A stretch of 64,000 bases of DNA. Source: Winslowiella toletana. GTDB lineage: Bacteria > Pseudomonadota > Gammaproteobacteria > Enterobacterales > Enterobacteriaceae. Shown one piece after another: positions 47,068-57,069 of this stretch. Below the pieces are notes generated by a model. That model saw nothing but the letters and a program-made list of their open reading frames with translations. It had not been told where the DNA came from and made no database searches. Each line of letters starts with the position of its first letter. The first letter of the stretch is position 1. The stretch lies in contig NZ_CP134152.1 in NCBI RefSeq assembly GCF_032164335.1, positions 3,286,001-3,350,000 of the forward strand. Reading direction: 5' to 3'. A program made the position numbers and the translations under genes.

Positions 47068-48882
47068 TTAGCGGTCCACGTCTGACATAACAAAATCGAT
47101 ACTACCGAGGTAAACGATCAGATCGGATACCAGGCTGCCGCGGATCACCGATGGGATCTGCTGCAGGTGCGGAAAGCTTGGCGTGCGCACGCGGGTGCGG
47201 TAGCTCATCGTGCTGCCATCGCTGGTCAGGTAGTAACTGTTAATTCCCTTGGTCGCCTCGATCATCTGGAAGGATTCGTTGGCTGGCATTACTGGCCCCC
47301 AGGAAACCTGCAGGAAGTGGGTGATCAGGGTTTCAATATGCTGCAGCGTGCGCTCTTTCGGTGGCGGCGTTGTCAACGGATGATCGGCCTTGAACGGGCC
47401 TTCCGGCATATTGTTCAGGCATTGCTCGAGAATACGCAGGCTCTGGCGCATCTCTTCCATCTTCAGCATCACGCGGGTATAAGCACAGCTGACACCGGCA
47501 CCGATTGGCACTTCGAAATCGAAGTTTTCATAACCGGAGTACGGGCGCCATTTACGCACGTCAAAGTCGAGACCGGTGGCGCGCAGGCCAGCACCGGTGG
47601 TGCCCCATGCCAGCGCTTCATCCATATTGTAAGCAGACACGCCTTTCGAACGACCAATCAGCACCGAGTTTTTCAGTGCGGTTTGCTCATAGGCTTTCAG
47701 ACGTTTTGGCAGCCAGTCGAGGAATTCGCGCAGCAGACGGTCCCAGCCTTTCGGCAGATCATGCGCCACACCGCCAATGCGGAACCATGCCGGATGCATA
47801 CGGAAACCGGTGATGGCTTCCACCACATCATAAATTTTCTGGCGATCGGTAAAGGCAAAGAACACCGGAGACATGGCACCGACGTCCTGAATAAAAGTGG
47901 AGATATAAAGCAGGTGGCTGTTGATACGGAACAGCTCTGATAGCATCACGCGAATCACATCCACGCGTTCTGGCACTTTAATCCCGGCCAGTTTTTCTAC
48001 TGCCAGCACATACGGCATCTCGTTAACGCAGCCACCGAGATATTCGATACGGTCGGTATAGGGAATGTAGCTGTGCCAGGACTGGCGCTCACCCATTTTT
48101 TCCGCACCGCGGTGGTGGTAGCCGATATCCGGTACGCAGTCGACGATCTCTTCACCATCCAGCTGCATAATGATGCGGAATGCACCGTGCGCTGAGGGGT
48201 GGTTAGGACCGAGGTTGAGGAACATAAAGTCCTCATTGGTGGTACTGCGCTTCATGCCCCAGTCTTCCGGCTTAAAGGTCAGCGCTTCCATTTCCAGGTC
48301 TTCTTTCTGCTTTGTCAGCTCGAAAGGATCGAATTCGGTGGCGCGTGCCGGATAGTCTTTACGCAGCGGATGCCCTTCCCAGGTCTGCGGCATCATAATG
48401 CGCGTCAGATGCGGGTGGCCCTGAATATTGATACCAAACATCTCCCAGGTTTCACGCTCATACCAGTTGGCATTCGGGAACATTTTGGTGATGGTAGGCA
48501 CATTCAAATCGTTTTCAGACAACGCCACCTTGAGCATGATATCGCGATTGCGTTCAATGGAGATGAAGTGGTAGAAAACGGAGAAATCCGCCGCCGGTAA
48601 ACCGTCACGGTGGGTGCGCAGGCGTTCATCCATACCATGCAGGTCATACAGCATGACGTACGGTTTCGGCAACTTGCGCAGAAACTCAATAATTTCCAGT
48701 AACTGCTCACGTTTTACCCACACCACCGGCACGCCGGTACGGGTAGGCTGCACGGTAAAGGCATCCGGCCCAAAACGATTACGCAGCTCGCCGATCACCG
48801 GGTCATCCTGGTGATCGCGGGTTTGCCATGCTGGCTGAGCGAGATCTTGCGCGGTTAAATCTGTCATAAGGTTGTTCACCAT
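47068..48882 (-). CDS. nuoC: Complex I fused subunit NuoCD
   Basis: Fusion of the 30-kDa (NuoC) and 49-kDa (NuoD) subunits, the gammaproteobacterial arrangement. The start ATG 48882 ([12 protein letters not shown]) aligns with E. coli and gives 604 residues; the frame is open to 48903. The NuoC part ends near 200 with [17 protein letters not shown]. The NuoD part has [14 protein letters not shown], whose conserved His lines the quinone site, and the C-terminal [11 protein letters not shown]. It is transcribed between nuoB and nuoE. Confidence 0.97.
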   Translation of the reverse strand: MVNNLMTDLTAQDLAQPAWQTRDHQDDPVIGELRNRFGPDAFTVQPTRTGVPVVWVKREQLLEIIEFLRKLPKPYVMLYDLHGMDERLRTHRDGLPAADFSVFYHFISIERNRDIMLKVALSENDLNVPTITKMFPNANWYERETWEMFGINIQGHPHLTRIMMPQTWEGHPLRKDYPARATEFDPFELTKQKEDLEMEALTFKPEDWGMKRSTTNEDFMFLNLGPNHPSAHGAFRIIMQLDGEEIVDCVPDIGYHHRGAEKMGERQSWHSYIPYTDRIEYLGGCVNEMPYVLAVEKLAGIKVPERVDVIRVMLSELFRINSHLLYISTFIQDVGAMSPVFFAFTDRQKIYDVVEAITGFRMHPAWFRIGGVAHDLPKGWDRLLREFLDWLPKRLKAYEQTALKNSVLIGRSKGVSAYNMDEALAWGTTGAGLRATGLDFDVRKWRPYSGYENFDFEVPIGAGVSCAYTRVMLKMEEMRQSLRILEQCLNNMPEGPFKADHPLTTPPPKERTLQHIETLITHFLQVSWGPVMPANESFQMIEATKGINSYYLTSDGSTMSYRTRVRTPSFPHLQQIPSVIRGSLVSDLIVYLGSIDFVMSDVDR

Positions 48883-48988
48883 TCTGGCCTGTCTGACAGG
48901 CACTCAGTGTTGGCGTCAGGTGGGTCAGCGCACGTTACATTGTGATTTTCTTACGCGCTTATCTTGACCACATCCATCAACTGCTGGC

Positions 48989-49663
48989 TTAAATTTCGTC
49001 AGGGGTACGCAGGTTAGTCACTGCAATACGCTCGGCCTGTTTTCTCTCACGCTCGGACTGCATATTGGCGCGATAAACACCCTGATCGCCTACCACCCAC
49101 GATAACGGGCGGCGCTCTTTACCGATTGACTCCTGCAGCAGCAACAGCGCTTGCATATAAGCTTCCGGACGCGGTGGGCAGCCAGGAATATACACGTCGA
49201 CCGGCAGGAACTTGTCCACGCCCTGCACCACGGAGTAAATGTCGTACATGCCACCGGAGTTGGCACAGGCACCCATTGAAATCACCCACTTCGGCTCCAG
49301 CATCTGGTCATAAAGACGCTGTACTACCGGGGCCATTTTGGTGAAACAGGTACCCGCAACCACCATAAAGTCAGCCTGACGCGGCGAAGCACGGATAACT
49401 TCGGAGCCGAATCGTGCAACGTCGTGAACCGCAGTAAACGAAGTGGTCATTTCGACATAACAACAGGAAAGACCGAAGTTAAACGGCCAGAGGGAGTTCT
49501 TACGGCCCCAGTTCACCATATCGTGCAGGGCATTCTCTAACTTGCCCATGTAGATATTCTGATGAACGTGCTTCTCCAGGGGATCGGTAACGATTTCCTG
49601 TTTCTGCAGGGGATAACGGTCGTTCTCACCGTTCGGGTCTATGCGGGTGAGCGTATAGTCCAT
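48989..49663 (-). CDS. nuoB: Complex I subunit NuoB
   Basis: Carries the terminal N2 4Fe-4S cluster that reduces ubiquinone. 224 residues (E. coli 220). The adjacent Cys pair ([11 protein letters not shown]), [13 protein letters not shown] and [10 protein letters not shown] provide the ligands. About 105 bp separate it from nuoC, and 15 bp from nuoA. Confidence 0.97.
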   Translation of the reverse strand: MDYTLTRIDPNGENDRYPLQKQEIVTDPLEKHVHQNIYMGKLENALHDMVNWGRKNSLWPFNFGLSCCYVEMTTSFTAVHDVARFGSEVIRASPRQADFMVVAGTCFTKMAPVVQRLYDQMLEPKWVISMGACANSGGMYDIYSVVQGVDKFLPVDVYIPGCPPRPEAYMQALLLLQESIGKERRPLSWVVGDQGVYRANMQSERERKQAERIAVTNLRTPDEI

Positions 49664-49678
49664 CTTAATGCCTCGCTG

Positions 49679-50116
49679 TTACTGCGTATGACGGTTGGTG
49701 TGACTGACCGTGGTGGTTTTGACTACGACACGACGACGTGCAGGAGCCCAGTCCAGTGCGCCAATGCGCGCCAGATAAACCAGTCCGGCCAACAGTACCA
49801 AAATGAAAATTGCGGCTTCGACAAAACCTACCCATCCGCTTTCACGAATCGCAGTAGACCATGCGTATAAATAGAGGGCTTCAACGTCGAATATGACGAA
49901 GAACATCGCCACCAGATAGAACTTGGCGGACAGACGCATCTGCGTCGTACCAACCGCCTCGATACCAGACTCAAAAGGTGTGTTTTTATGTCTTCCGTGG
50001 GCTTTTCCGCCCAAAAACCACGCGCCAGCTAACATCAGGCAACAGAGGCCCACGGCGACGATCAGGAAAACAGCGAATGCCCAGTTATGAGCGATGACTT
50101 CAGTGGTTGTTGACAT
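49679..50116 (-). CDS. nuoA: Complex I subunit NuoA
   Basis: First gene of the operon; a membrane subunit of 145 residues (E. coli 147) with three helices. The conserved loop [20 protein letters not shown] and the acidic helix [14 protein letters not shown] match the family. The C-terminus carries a basic extension, [18 protein letters not shown]. Confidence 0.96.
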   Translation of the reverse strand: MSTTTEVIAHNWAFAVFLIVAVGLCCLMLAGAWFLGGKAHGRHKNTPFESGIEAVGTTQMRLSAKFYLVAMFFVIFDVEALYLYAWSTAIRESGWVGFVEAAIFILVLLAGLVYLARIGALDWAPARRRVVVKTTTVSHTNRHTQ

Positions 50117-50682
50117 ACTCTCTGCTTACTCATCAAAAGTGGCGATTAGCGTCCTGCTCTCTTAACGGCAGTTAACACACCACATCGATTCAAGGGAAGG
50201 ATGAAAAACCTTATAAACTTTGCTGTCTTTAATGATTAAGCAGCAATTTTATGGGGTTTTTTACTCCTTTCTATAACCTTTTGTCAACTTTGACAAAAGT
50301 ATCCACACGTTATTTTACACCCGCAGCATTTTATTAACATATGATGCGCAGATAATAAGCTAAATCGTGTCAGTCTAACGCTGTAAATAGAGTGTAGCGG
50401 GTATTGAGTTGCATGGATCGTGCATTTAACAATCGTATTTTGACAGGAATTGGCCGGTTTTCCTGCCCCTTAATAGGGTTATTTTTTTGATCCAGGACAC
50501 ACTTTTGCCCTTTATGATAAAAAAAAGAGCAATATTTGAAACGATTGCCAACCGCAATTAATCAATCTCCGGCGAATTTTATGCCGTGATACTTGTCGGG
50601 TGGCATCATCAGACAGGAATAATGACAATATTAATTAAGTGGCAAAAAAATGCCTGAAAAAATGAAACAAGCACCCATTAAA
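50117..50682 (-). promoter_or_regulatory. Upstream region of the nuo operon
   Basis: Roughly 570 bp of AT-rich DNA between nuoA and the lrhA terminator, with no credible gene. In E. coli the nuo promoter region is long and carries ArcA, NarL, Fis and IHF sites; none was mapped here. The most obvious structure is the 22-bp dyad at 50278-50299. Confidence 0.55.
50278..50299. promoter_or_regulatory. Perfect 22-bp dyad upstream of nuoA
   Basis: CTTTTGTCAA and TTGACAAAAG are perfect 10-bp inverted arms separated by CT, about 160 bp upstream of the nuoA start. The symmetry suggests an operator for a dimeric regulator. The binding protein is unknown to me. Confidence 0.5.
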
Positions 50683-50716
50683 AAGCCCCTCACTAAAATA
50701 AATTAGTGAAGGGCTT
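50683..50716 (-). terminator. Terminator of lrhA
   Basis: A 14-bp stem aagcccctcactaa / ttagtgaagggctt with one mismatch and loop aataaa. On the minus strand it is followed by TTTT, 68 bp past the lrhA stop. Confidence 0.8.
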
Positions 50717-50783
50717 ATTTTTAATGGTTAACAAGCTAAATACGCTGATTTAATGAGAACAGGTATCGTTTCGATTAACACAT

Positions 50784-51710
50784 TTACTCTTCGTCATCCA
50801 ACAGCACATCACTACCCTGACCGACAGCGGTCAGAGTGTAAGGATCGCTGCTGGACTCCATGGCATTGAAAATTGCCAGAGCCAGTTCATTTTCGCTTTC
50901 AGGATTGCGGCACAGCAGATATTGCGTATCTGGCAGTGCAGGCAGACCTTCTGCTGCACCCATGACGCGCAGTTCCGGGCTCATCATTTCTACCGGACGA
51001 GCCGTTACACCCAGGCCGGCTTTCACCGCAGCGCGCACTGCCGCCAGCGTAGAAGCGACGTAGGAGATGCGCCATGGGATACCCGCTTCGTTAAGGTGAT
51101 CAATGGCCATATCACGATACGGGCTTGGTTCATCCAGCAGCACCAGTGGAATCGCTTCACCACGCTGGAAGATATAGTCAGCCGCGCAATACCATAACGT
51201 CGGTGAAGTACGCAGTACCTGATGAGTAAAGCTGCCTGGGCTGGAGGTGGTAACCACTAAATCCACTTCTCCCTGGTTCAGCATCTCCATCATGTACGGA
51301 TTACGCTTCACACGCACATCAATAGCCAGTTTTGGATAGACCGAGGTGACCCGGTTGAGCAGGTAAGGCAGAATAGTATCAGAGGTATCATCGGACGCGC
51401 CGATAGTCAGAACCCCCTGAATGTTACTGTACATCAGAGATGTACAGGCCTCGTCATTGAAGCGCAGTATTTTTCTGGCATAACCCAGCAATTGAATACC
51501 GTGCTCCGTCAGCAATTTATTGCGTCCATGTCGGGCAAATAACTCTTTGCCCACCAATTGTTCCAGACGCTGCATCTGCTGGCTTACTGCTGATTGCGTT
51601 CTGCACACGGCCGCAGCAGCCGCTGCGAAAGTGTTAAGATCGGCAACCGCAACAAACGTTCTCAGCAGATCGAGGTCGAGGTTGAGAATCGGACGATTTG
51701 CATTAGTCAT
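50784..51710 (-). CDS. lrhA: LrhA LysR-type regulator (HexA/PecT family)
   Basis: Represses motility and adhesion genes in E. coli; the orthologs HexA and PecT control exoenzymes and virulence in soft-rot bacteria. 308 residues from ATG 51710 ([14 protein letters not shown]), with GAAG upstream; a GTG 12 bases earlier is in frame. The LysR HTH covers about 10-70 ([33 protein letters not shown]), followed by a substrate-binding fold. The acidic C-terminus VLLDDEE is shorter than in E. coli (312). It diverges from alaA. Confidence 0.95.
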   Translation of the reverse strand: MTNANRPILNLDLDLLRTFVAVADLNTFAAAAAAVCRTQSAVSQQMQRLEQLVGKELFARHGRNKLLTEHGIQLLGYARKILRFNDEACTSLMYSNIQGVLTIGASDDTSDTILPYLLNRVTSVYPKLAIDVRVKRNPYMMEMLNQGEVDLVVTTSSPGSFTHQVLRTSPTLWYCAADYIFQRGEAIPLVLLDEPSPYRDMAIDHLNEAGIPWRISYVASTLAAVRAAVKAGLGVTARPVEMMSPELRVMGAAEGLPALPDTQYLLCRNPESENELALAIFNAMESSSDPYTLTAVGQGSDVLLDDEE

Positions 51711-52732
51711 GTTTTTCTTCACTTATTAGATTTTTTACAAACAGCTACCCTGGTGTTACTACATGCTTTATCAGTCAGATAAAGCGGTGACAAGACGTCA
51801 TGGCGAGAGTGCTAAACAGTGATGTCTCTCAACTCATTAGCTTGTCGGCGAACCTCTGAAACTCCTTTTCACGATACCGGCCCTGTCGATCTCTCACGAT
51901 CGGACCCTGAGATAAATAGTATCTTTCGTCTGATACATTGTCAGTGCGCACGGCACTAACCCATAAGTTGTAGAAGGCTGCGTCGTCGTCGTTAAATGAC
52001 ACTGCAGCCACTTAAAAGCACATGACTGCTCATGTACTGGTCAAGAGCACTGACCTGGAATCGACGCTCCGTCAGAGTGACCGGATGACGCCAAATAGTA
52101 AATAATACTTAATATTTGTTGCGACAAAATGGTAGATTTTATCGCCGAAATTATCTGCTTTTTTACAGTAAATCCCCTTGATTGTTATCCTGGCATACTG
52201 TCGATTATATTTTAAGCCCCAATCTTCTAATTCTTTTCAGTAAAGCAGGATTTTATCAATGAACACCCATTTTCTCTGACCTCGTGCGACAAAAAAAGTT
52301 GTCCAGACAACGATCAAAACCCCCACTTAGTTGTTGATGCGAATAAACCTCATCGCCAGTCTCGACCATAATCTGGTCACACCAGCACTTAAAACCGCAA
52401 CTTCAATTAGAAAGCTTTGATTATTTAGCCATTCATCTATTTATCATTTTCTATCAAATGTGCAGCATATCTGCCGCTGAACATCCTGCTTTTAATGCCG
52501 GCATTACACTGAGCAAATCTCAGCCAGAAGCATATGCTTTGTAAAAACCAATAATGAGATTATTGTACCAAAGATACCGTCAGCGCCCCTGTTGCGTACC
52601 GGCGTGATAGTAAAACCGTGGCTATCGCGCCAAAACCTGACTCAGCGCTTCAAAAGCGCTGAACAGAGGAGTAAATTGTGCAGGGTTATTTTCCACGGCA
52701 GGAACGCGGCTCTGCCAGTTAAGGCGATGTAG
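51711..52732. other. 1-kb divergent intergenic region between lrhA and alaA
   Basis: Most of this is AT-rich and holds the two promoters. E. coli lrhA also has a long 5' leader. A 60-codon frame (51829-52011, minus) with a GTG start and no good ribosome-binding site lies in the probable leader and may be chance. A hairpin cagcgctt / aagcgctg (52643-52661) sits 70 bp before alaA. No tRNA or known small RNA was recognised. Confidence 0.45.
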
Positions 52733-53950
52733 ATGAATTTTCAAATTGATAAATCAGGTAAGCTGGACAACGTCTGCTACGACATTCGTGGCCCGGTGTT
52801 AAAAGAAGCAAAACGTCTCGAAGAAGAAGGCAATAAAGTCCTTAAACTCAACATCGGTAACCCGGCCCCCTTCGGCTTTGAAGCGCCCGATGAAATTCTG
52901 GTCGATGTGATTCGCAACCTGCCGAGCGCGCAGGGCTATTGCGATTCAAAAGGTCTCTACTCCGCCCGTAAAGCCATTATGCAGCACTACCAGGCGCGCG
53001 GCATGCGCGACGTCACCGTTGAAGATATCTATATCGGCAATGGTGTTTCTGAGCTGATTGTGCAATCGATGCAGGCGCTGCTGAACAGTGGCGACGAAAT
53101 GCTGGTTCCCGCGCCCGACTATCCGTTATGGACCGCGGCGGTTTCCCTCTCCAGCGGCAAAGCGGTGCACTATTTATGCGATGAGTCATCTGACTGGTTC
53201 CCGGACCTTGATGATATTCGCAGCAAAATCACTCCGCGCACTCGCGGCATTGTGATTATCAATCCGAATAACCCAACCGGTGCGGTCTACAGCAAAGAGT
53301 TGCTGATGGAAGTGGTTGAACTGGCGCGCCAGCATAACCTGATCATCTTCGCCGACGAGATTTACGATAAGATTTTGTATGATGCCGCGCAGCACCACTC
53401 GATTGCCGCAATGGCGCCGGATCTGTTAACCATCACCTTTAATGGTTTGTCGAAAACCTACCGTGTTGCCGGCTTCCGTCAGGGCTGGATGGTACTGAAC
53501 GGCCCGAAAAAACATGCAAAAGGCTATATTGAAGGTCTGGAGATGCTGGCATCGATGCGACTGTGTGCTAACGTGCCGGCGCAGCACGCCATTCAGACCG
53601 CACTGGGTGGTTATCAGAGTATCAGTGAATTTATCGCGCCGGGCGGCCGCCTGTACGAACAGCGCCAGCGTGCCTGGGAACTGATTAATGAGATCCCCGG
53701 CGTCAGCTGCGTGAAACCTCAGGGTGCGCTGTATATGTTCCCACGCATTGATCCTAAACGCTTTAATATTCATGACGACCAGAAAATGGTGCTCGATTTC
53801 CTGCTGCAGGAAAAAGTGCTGCTGGTACAGGGAACCGCATTTAACTGGCCATGGCCGGATCACGTGCGCATCGTCACGCTGCCGCGCGTCGATGAACTGG
53901 AAATGGCGGTGAACAAGTTTGGCCGTTTCCTTGAAGGCTATCGTCAATAA
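52733..53950 (+). CDS. alaA: AlaA alanine-synthesising aminotransferase
   Basis: PLP-dependent glutamate-pyruvate aminotransferase, a main route to alanine. 405 residues, the same as E. coli. The PLP Lys lies in NGLSKTYRVAGFRQGW, and the fold-type I motifs INPNNPTGAVYS and FADEIYDKI are present. The start MNFQIDKSGKLDNVCYD differs from E. coli only in the first ten residues. A hairpin follows the stop. Confidence 0.96.
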   Translation: MNFQIDKSGKLDNVCYDIRGPVLKEAKRLEEEGNKVLKLNIGNPAPFGFEAPDEILVDVIRNLPSAQGYCDSKGLYSARKAIMQHYQARGMRDVTVEDIYIGNGVSELIVQSMQALLNSGDEMLVPAPDYPLWTAAVSLSSGKAVHYLCDESSDWFPDLDDIRSKITPRTRGIVIINPNNPTGAVYSKELLMEVVELARQHNLIIFADEIYDKILYDAAQHHSIAAMAPDLLTITFNGLSKTYRVAGFRQGWMVLNGPKKHAKGYIEGLEMLASMRLCANVPAQHAIQTALGGYQSISEFIAPGGRLYEQRQRAWELINEIPGVSCVKPQGALYMFPRIDPKRFNIHDDQKMVLDFLLQEKVLLVQGTAFNWPWPDHVRIVTLPRVDELEMAVNKFGRFLEGYRQ

Positions 53951-53962
53951 GCCGTAACGTTG

Positions 53963-53984
53963 CGGGCAGTGTTATTGCTGCCCG
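53963..53984 (+). terminator. Hairpin after alaA
   Basis: Stem cgggcag / ctgcccg with an 8-base loop, 13 bp past the alaA stop, without a strong T-run. yfbR follows on the same strand, so readthrough is possible. Confidence 0.45.
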
Positions 53985-54029
53985 TACCTCAGCTGACGGC
54001 TCTCGCGCTGCACAACAGGATAGATCGCT

Positions 54030-54629
54030 ATGAACCAAAGCCATTTCTTCGCTCATCTTTCCCGTCTGAAACTGATCAATCGCTGGCCGCTGATGCGCAA
54101 TGTGCGCACCGAAAATGTCTCTGAGCATAGTCTGCAAGTGGCGATGGTGGCGCACGTACTGGCACTGATCAAAAACCAGAAGTTTTCCGGTCAGCTTAAT
54201 GCGGAACGCATCGCCATGCTGGCGCTGTATCACGATGCCAGCGAAGTCCTGACCGGCGATTTGCCGACCCCGGTTAAATATTACAATGCTCAGATCGCCC
54301 ATGAATATAAGCAGATCGAAAAGATCGCCCAGCAAAAGCTGATCGAAATGCTGCCAGAGGATCTGCAGGATGCTTTCCGGCCACTGCTGGATGAACATCT
54401 GCACTCGCCAGAAGAGAGCGCGGTCGTAAAACAGGCTGATGCGTTGTGCGCTTATCTGAAATGCCTGGAAGAGCTGTCGGCGGGCAACAATGAATTCCGT
54501 CAGGCAAAGGCCAGACTGGAAAAAACGCTTAATGACCGGCGCAGCCCGGAGATGGATTATTTTATCGAGGTATTCGTACCGAGTTTTAATCTGTCGCTGG
54601 ATGAGATTAGCCAGGATACGCCGTTATAA
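54030..54629 (+). CDS. yfbR: YfbR 5'-deoxynucleotidase
   Basis: HD-domain phosphatase dephosphorylating deoxyribonucleoside 5'-monophosphates. 199 residues, the same as E. coli. Metal ligands are visible in [14 protein letters not shown], the HD pair in [14 protein letters not shown], and a later Asp in [11 protein letters not shown]. It could help balance dNTP pools made by NrdAB elsewhere in the window. Confidence 0.96.
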   Translation: MNQSHFFAHLSRLKLINRWPLMRNVRTENVSEHSLQVAMVAHVLALIKNQKFSGQLNAERIAMLALYHDASEVLTGDLPTPVKYYNAQIAHEYKQIEKIAQQKLIEMLPEDLQDAFRPLLDEHLHSPEESAVVKQADALCAYLKCLEELSAGNNEFRQAKARLEKTLNDRRSPEMDYFIEVFVPSFNLSLDEISQDTPL

Positions 54630-54700
54630 CTCGCCGCCTGGGTGCACGGGAGCGCATGCAGGCGGCGGTAAACAGTGCTGACAACGCCGGTAACCACGGC

Positions 54701-54912
54701 TCAGTGACGACGCTGATTCAGCTGTTCTTCTGTCAGGCCGGTTATCTGGCTAATTTCCGCCCTTCTGCAAGCATTTTAACGGCGACGTCCTTCATTGCTT
54801 CCTGTCGCCGTTGCTGCAATCCTCTCTCAAGCCCTTTCTTTAATCCTTCCTGCTCAAGATGACGCTGCATCGCCGCGATAGCGTAACGCATTGCCGGAAG
54901 GTCATATGCTTG
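54701..54912 (-). pseudogene. Frameshifted C-terminal relic of an Rpn-family nuclease (transposase-31-like)
   Basis: Read on the minus strand, a stop is followed by YDLPAMRYAIAAMQRHLEQE, then GLKKGLERGLQQRR, the Gly-Leu-Lys coiled repeat typical of Rpn proteins, and AVKMLAEG. A one- or two-base shift then moves to EISQITGLTEEQLNQ, the usual Rpn C-terminus. The nuclease domain is missing. E. coli has rpnB a few genes away in this region. Confidence 0.6.
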
Positions 54913-54961
54913 TCAGGCAGCGCAGGATATGAGTATCAACTCATGCCGGGCTAAATCATGC

Positions 54962-55621
54962 TCAGTGCTTTCTGTGCACCTCAAAACTACCGTCAGCATT
55001 TTTGTTAATAATCAGCTCTTCCAGTGAGGAGAGCACCATATTAACGTCTTCGAGGCGTGGTGCATCAGACGGTGGGTTGACCGCAATCACATGGCTACCC
55101 GCCGCCAGTCCAGACAGGATACCTGCGCCCGCATCCTCCACGACCACACACTCTTCCGGTTCCAGTTGCAGTAGCTGTGCACCTAACAAATAGGCATCCG
55201 GCTCAGGTTTACCGCGTGCCACGCGCTCTGCGGTAACAAACACTTCCGGCTCGGGCAAGCCGGTAGCGGCACGACGCGCTGAAGCGACCGGTACTGAACC
55301 TGAGGTAACAATTGCCCACGGAATTGCCAGCTCGTCCAACGTTGCCAGCAGCTGCTGCGCACCGGGCAGAGCGATAATGCCATCAGTATCTTCCGCTTCA
55401 ATTTTTTCCAGCGCGTAGAATTCACGCTGAATTTCCTCTTCAGAGGCACCAGCCATAAAATGACGCAGTGAGGTAATCGCCTGTTTACCATGGATAAAAT
55501 TCAGAATCTCTGTAGCATCGATGCCGTGACGTTTGCCCCAGTTGGTCCATGCACGTTCGACAGCAGGGAGTGAATCAACCAGCGTGCCGTCTAAATCAAA
55601 CAGAAAACCTTTACACTTCAC
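54962..55621 (-). CDS. hxpA: YfbT (HxpA) HAD-family sugar phosphatase
   Basis: Haloacid-dehalogenase phosphatase acting on hexose and pentose phosphates in E. coli. 219 residues from GTG 55621 (KCKGFLFDLDGTLVDSL), selected for AAGGA upstream and the 216-residue E. coli length; the frame is open to 55669. Catalytic motif I is FDLDGTLVDS, motif II IVTSGS, and motif IV VVVEDAGAG. It lies just after yfbU on the same strand, 13 bp apart. Confidence 0.94.
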   Translation of the reverse strand: MKCKGFLFDLDGTLVDSLPAVERAWTNWGKRHGIDATEILNFIHGKQAITSLRHFMAGASEEEIQREFYALEKIEAEDTDGIIALPGAQQLLATLDELAIPWAIVTSGSVPVASARRAATGLPEPEVFVTAERVARGKPEPDAYLLGAQLLQLEPEECVVVEDAGAGILSGLAAGSHVIAVNPPSDAPRLEDVNMVLSSLEELIINKNADGSFEVHRKH

Positions 55622-55634
55622 TTGCGTTTCCTTC

Positions 55635-56129
55635 TCAGGCGTTGATGATTTGCGCGATCTCGTTCGCACTCAGATGGTACTGCCGTGGACAAGTTTGCCA
55701 CACTGTCAGCATCCGTTGGTATTTTTCCCACATTGGCGTCTGCGCATTAAAGCCATGGGTACCGGAATCGAACTGGGTATAGCGTCCTTCAATATTCACC
55801 ATAAAGCGCACATAGCCGAGATAGCGCGCCTCTGTCGCGGCATCAAAGCCGAGAAATGCCAGGCGCCGCTCTTCCAGCCCGCTGTTATTTTTCAGATTTG
55901 TCCAGGAAACATGCAGCGCATGATGCATCTCCATGATGTCGATAAGCGTGCGGCACACTTCTTCGCTAAGCTCACCGAATTCGCGATCCAGTTCGCGCAG
56001 CTGCAAACCGTAACCGCGTTCAACAATGGTCTGCTGACGACGATAGCGCTCGGCATTATCCGCATCAAGCATCGTCATTATTTTGTACTGGTTGGAGAGA
56101 ATTAAACGCTGGGCGTGGGTCATTTCCAT
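55635..56129 (-). CDS. yfbU: YfbU family protein
   Basis: 164 residues from ATG 56129 ([16 protein letters not shown]), exactly the E. coli length; the open frame extends six codons upstream. The family is conserved in enterobacteria ([36 protein letters not shown]). A cell-death or regulatory role has been suggested for E. coli YfbU, but the molecular function is not established. Confidence 0.95.
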   Translation of the reverse strand: MEMTHAQRLILSNQYKIMTMLDADNAERYRRQQTIVERGYGLQLRELDREFGELSEEVCRTLIDIMEMHHALHVSWTNLKNNSGLEERRLAFLGFDAATEARYLGYVRFMVNIEGRYTQFDSGTHGFNAQTPMWEKYQRMLTVWQTCPRQYHLSANEIAQIINA

Positions 56130-56234
56130 CTTGAACTCCTGTGTCACCTGGACAGTAGTAATTTAAATCAGATGACCAAGAATCGCACAACGCGGAAGAC
56201 CAGGGTATCGCAAGCAGCGGCTTCTTTGATTTAG

Positions 56235-56274
56235 CGCGGGTTTCCACCAATTTTTTTTTCGGTGGGAACCCGCG
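56235..56274 (-). terminator. Hairpin between yfbV and yfbU
   Basis: A 14-bp stem cgcgggtttccacc / ggtgggaacccgcg with one mismatch and a T-rich loop, 7 bp after the yfbV stop. The T-run lies in the loop, so on the minus strand it may act as an attenuator rather than a full terminator. Confidence 0.5.
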
Positions 56275-56280
56275 AGTCAC

Positions 56281-56733
56281 TCAAAGATCGTCGAGGAAGG
56301 TTTTATCGAGCTGTTTAAATGCGCGTTTCAGCACTTCAGCCAGCGACTGGTAGGTGGGTTTACCTTCTACCGGGGCAATCGCTTGTCCGGCTTCCTGCAA
56401 CTTCGCCCTTACCTCATGGAACCACTGTAACAACGTCGGTGGCAGCGGCGTGACAGAGCGCTTACCCAACCACCACAGCCCCTGCATTGGCAAGGTACAG
56501 GCAAATAGCGCCGTGGCCACCGCCGGGCCGAGCTGACCGCCAAGAGCAATCTGCCATGTGAGGGTAAATATCGCCAACGGAGGCATAAAACGAATGGCGA
56601 AACGCGTGGCGCGAGTGACACGATTTTCCGGAAACATTGGAGCAAGGCGCTTATCGACAGGCCATGTCTTCATATAATGCTGTCCAAGCTGGAACAATTT
56701 GAACCAACTGACGGAGCCGGAGTGATTAGCCAT
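56281..56733 (-). CDS. yfbV: YfbV inner-membrane protein
   Basis: 150 residues from ATG 56733 ([14 protein letters not shown]), matching the 151 of E. coli. Two adjacent membrane helices ([19 protein letters not shown] and [20 protein letters not shown]) are followed by a cytosolic tail ending [15 protein letters not shown]. coli YfbV affects macrodomain organisation near Ter; the sequence itself does not show a mechanism. It diverges from ackA. Confidence 0.95.
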   Translation of the reverse strand: MANHSGSVSWFKLFQLGQHYMKTWPVDKRLAPMFPENRVTRATRFAIRFMPPLAIFTLTWQIALGGQLGPAVATALFACTLPMQGLWWLGKRSVTPLPPTLLQWFHEVRAKLQEAGQAIAPVEGKPTYQSLAEVLKRAFKQLDKTFLDDL

Positions 56734-57069
56734 GGCGGACCTCAACTTCAGAGATAAAAAATAAAAAAATTAAGTAACCAAACAACTTTACATTACATCC
56801 TTCAATATATTTTGTCTTTAACTGTCACTGTCGTTATCCTGAGCGCGATTTTTAGGACTGGAACGTGAGCAATCTTAATCAACTGTTGGCCGGGACATGA
56901 TTAGTTAAGCTGGCCTTCAAAAAAAACTGTAAAATAACCAAGTTTTTTTGCTGTCGGAGACAATTTTTCCCGTCAGTATGATTTTAATCATTAATGTACC
57001 AGCTTTCATGCGCTACGCTGATAGTCTGATTGAGTTTATTTTAGCCACTTTTAACAAATAGGTACTTCC
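56734..57069. promoter_or_regulatory. Divergent promoter region of yfbV and ackA
   Basis: About 335 bp of AT-rich DNA without a gene. A candidate -10 (TATGAT, near 56977) and several T-tracts occur on the ackA side. No consensus FNR site was found. Exact promoters cannot be placed. Confidence 0.4.
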
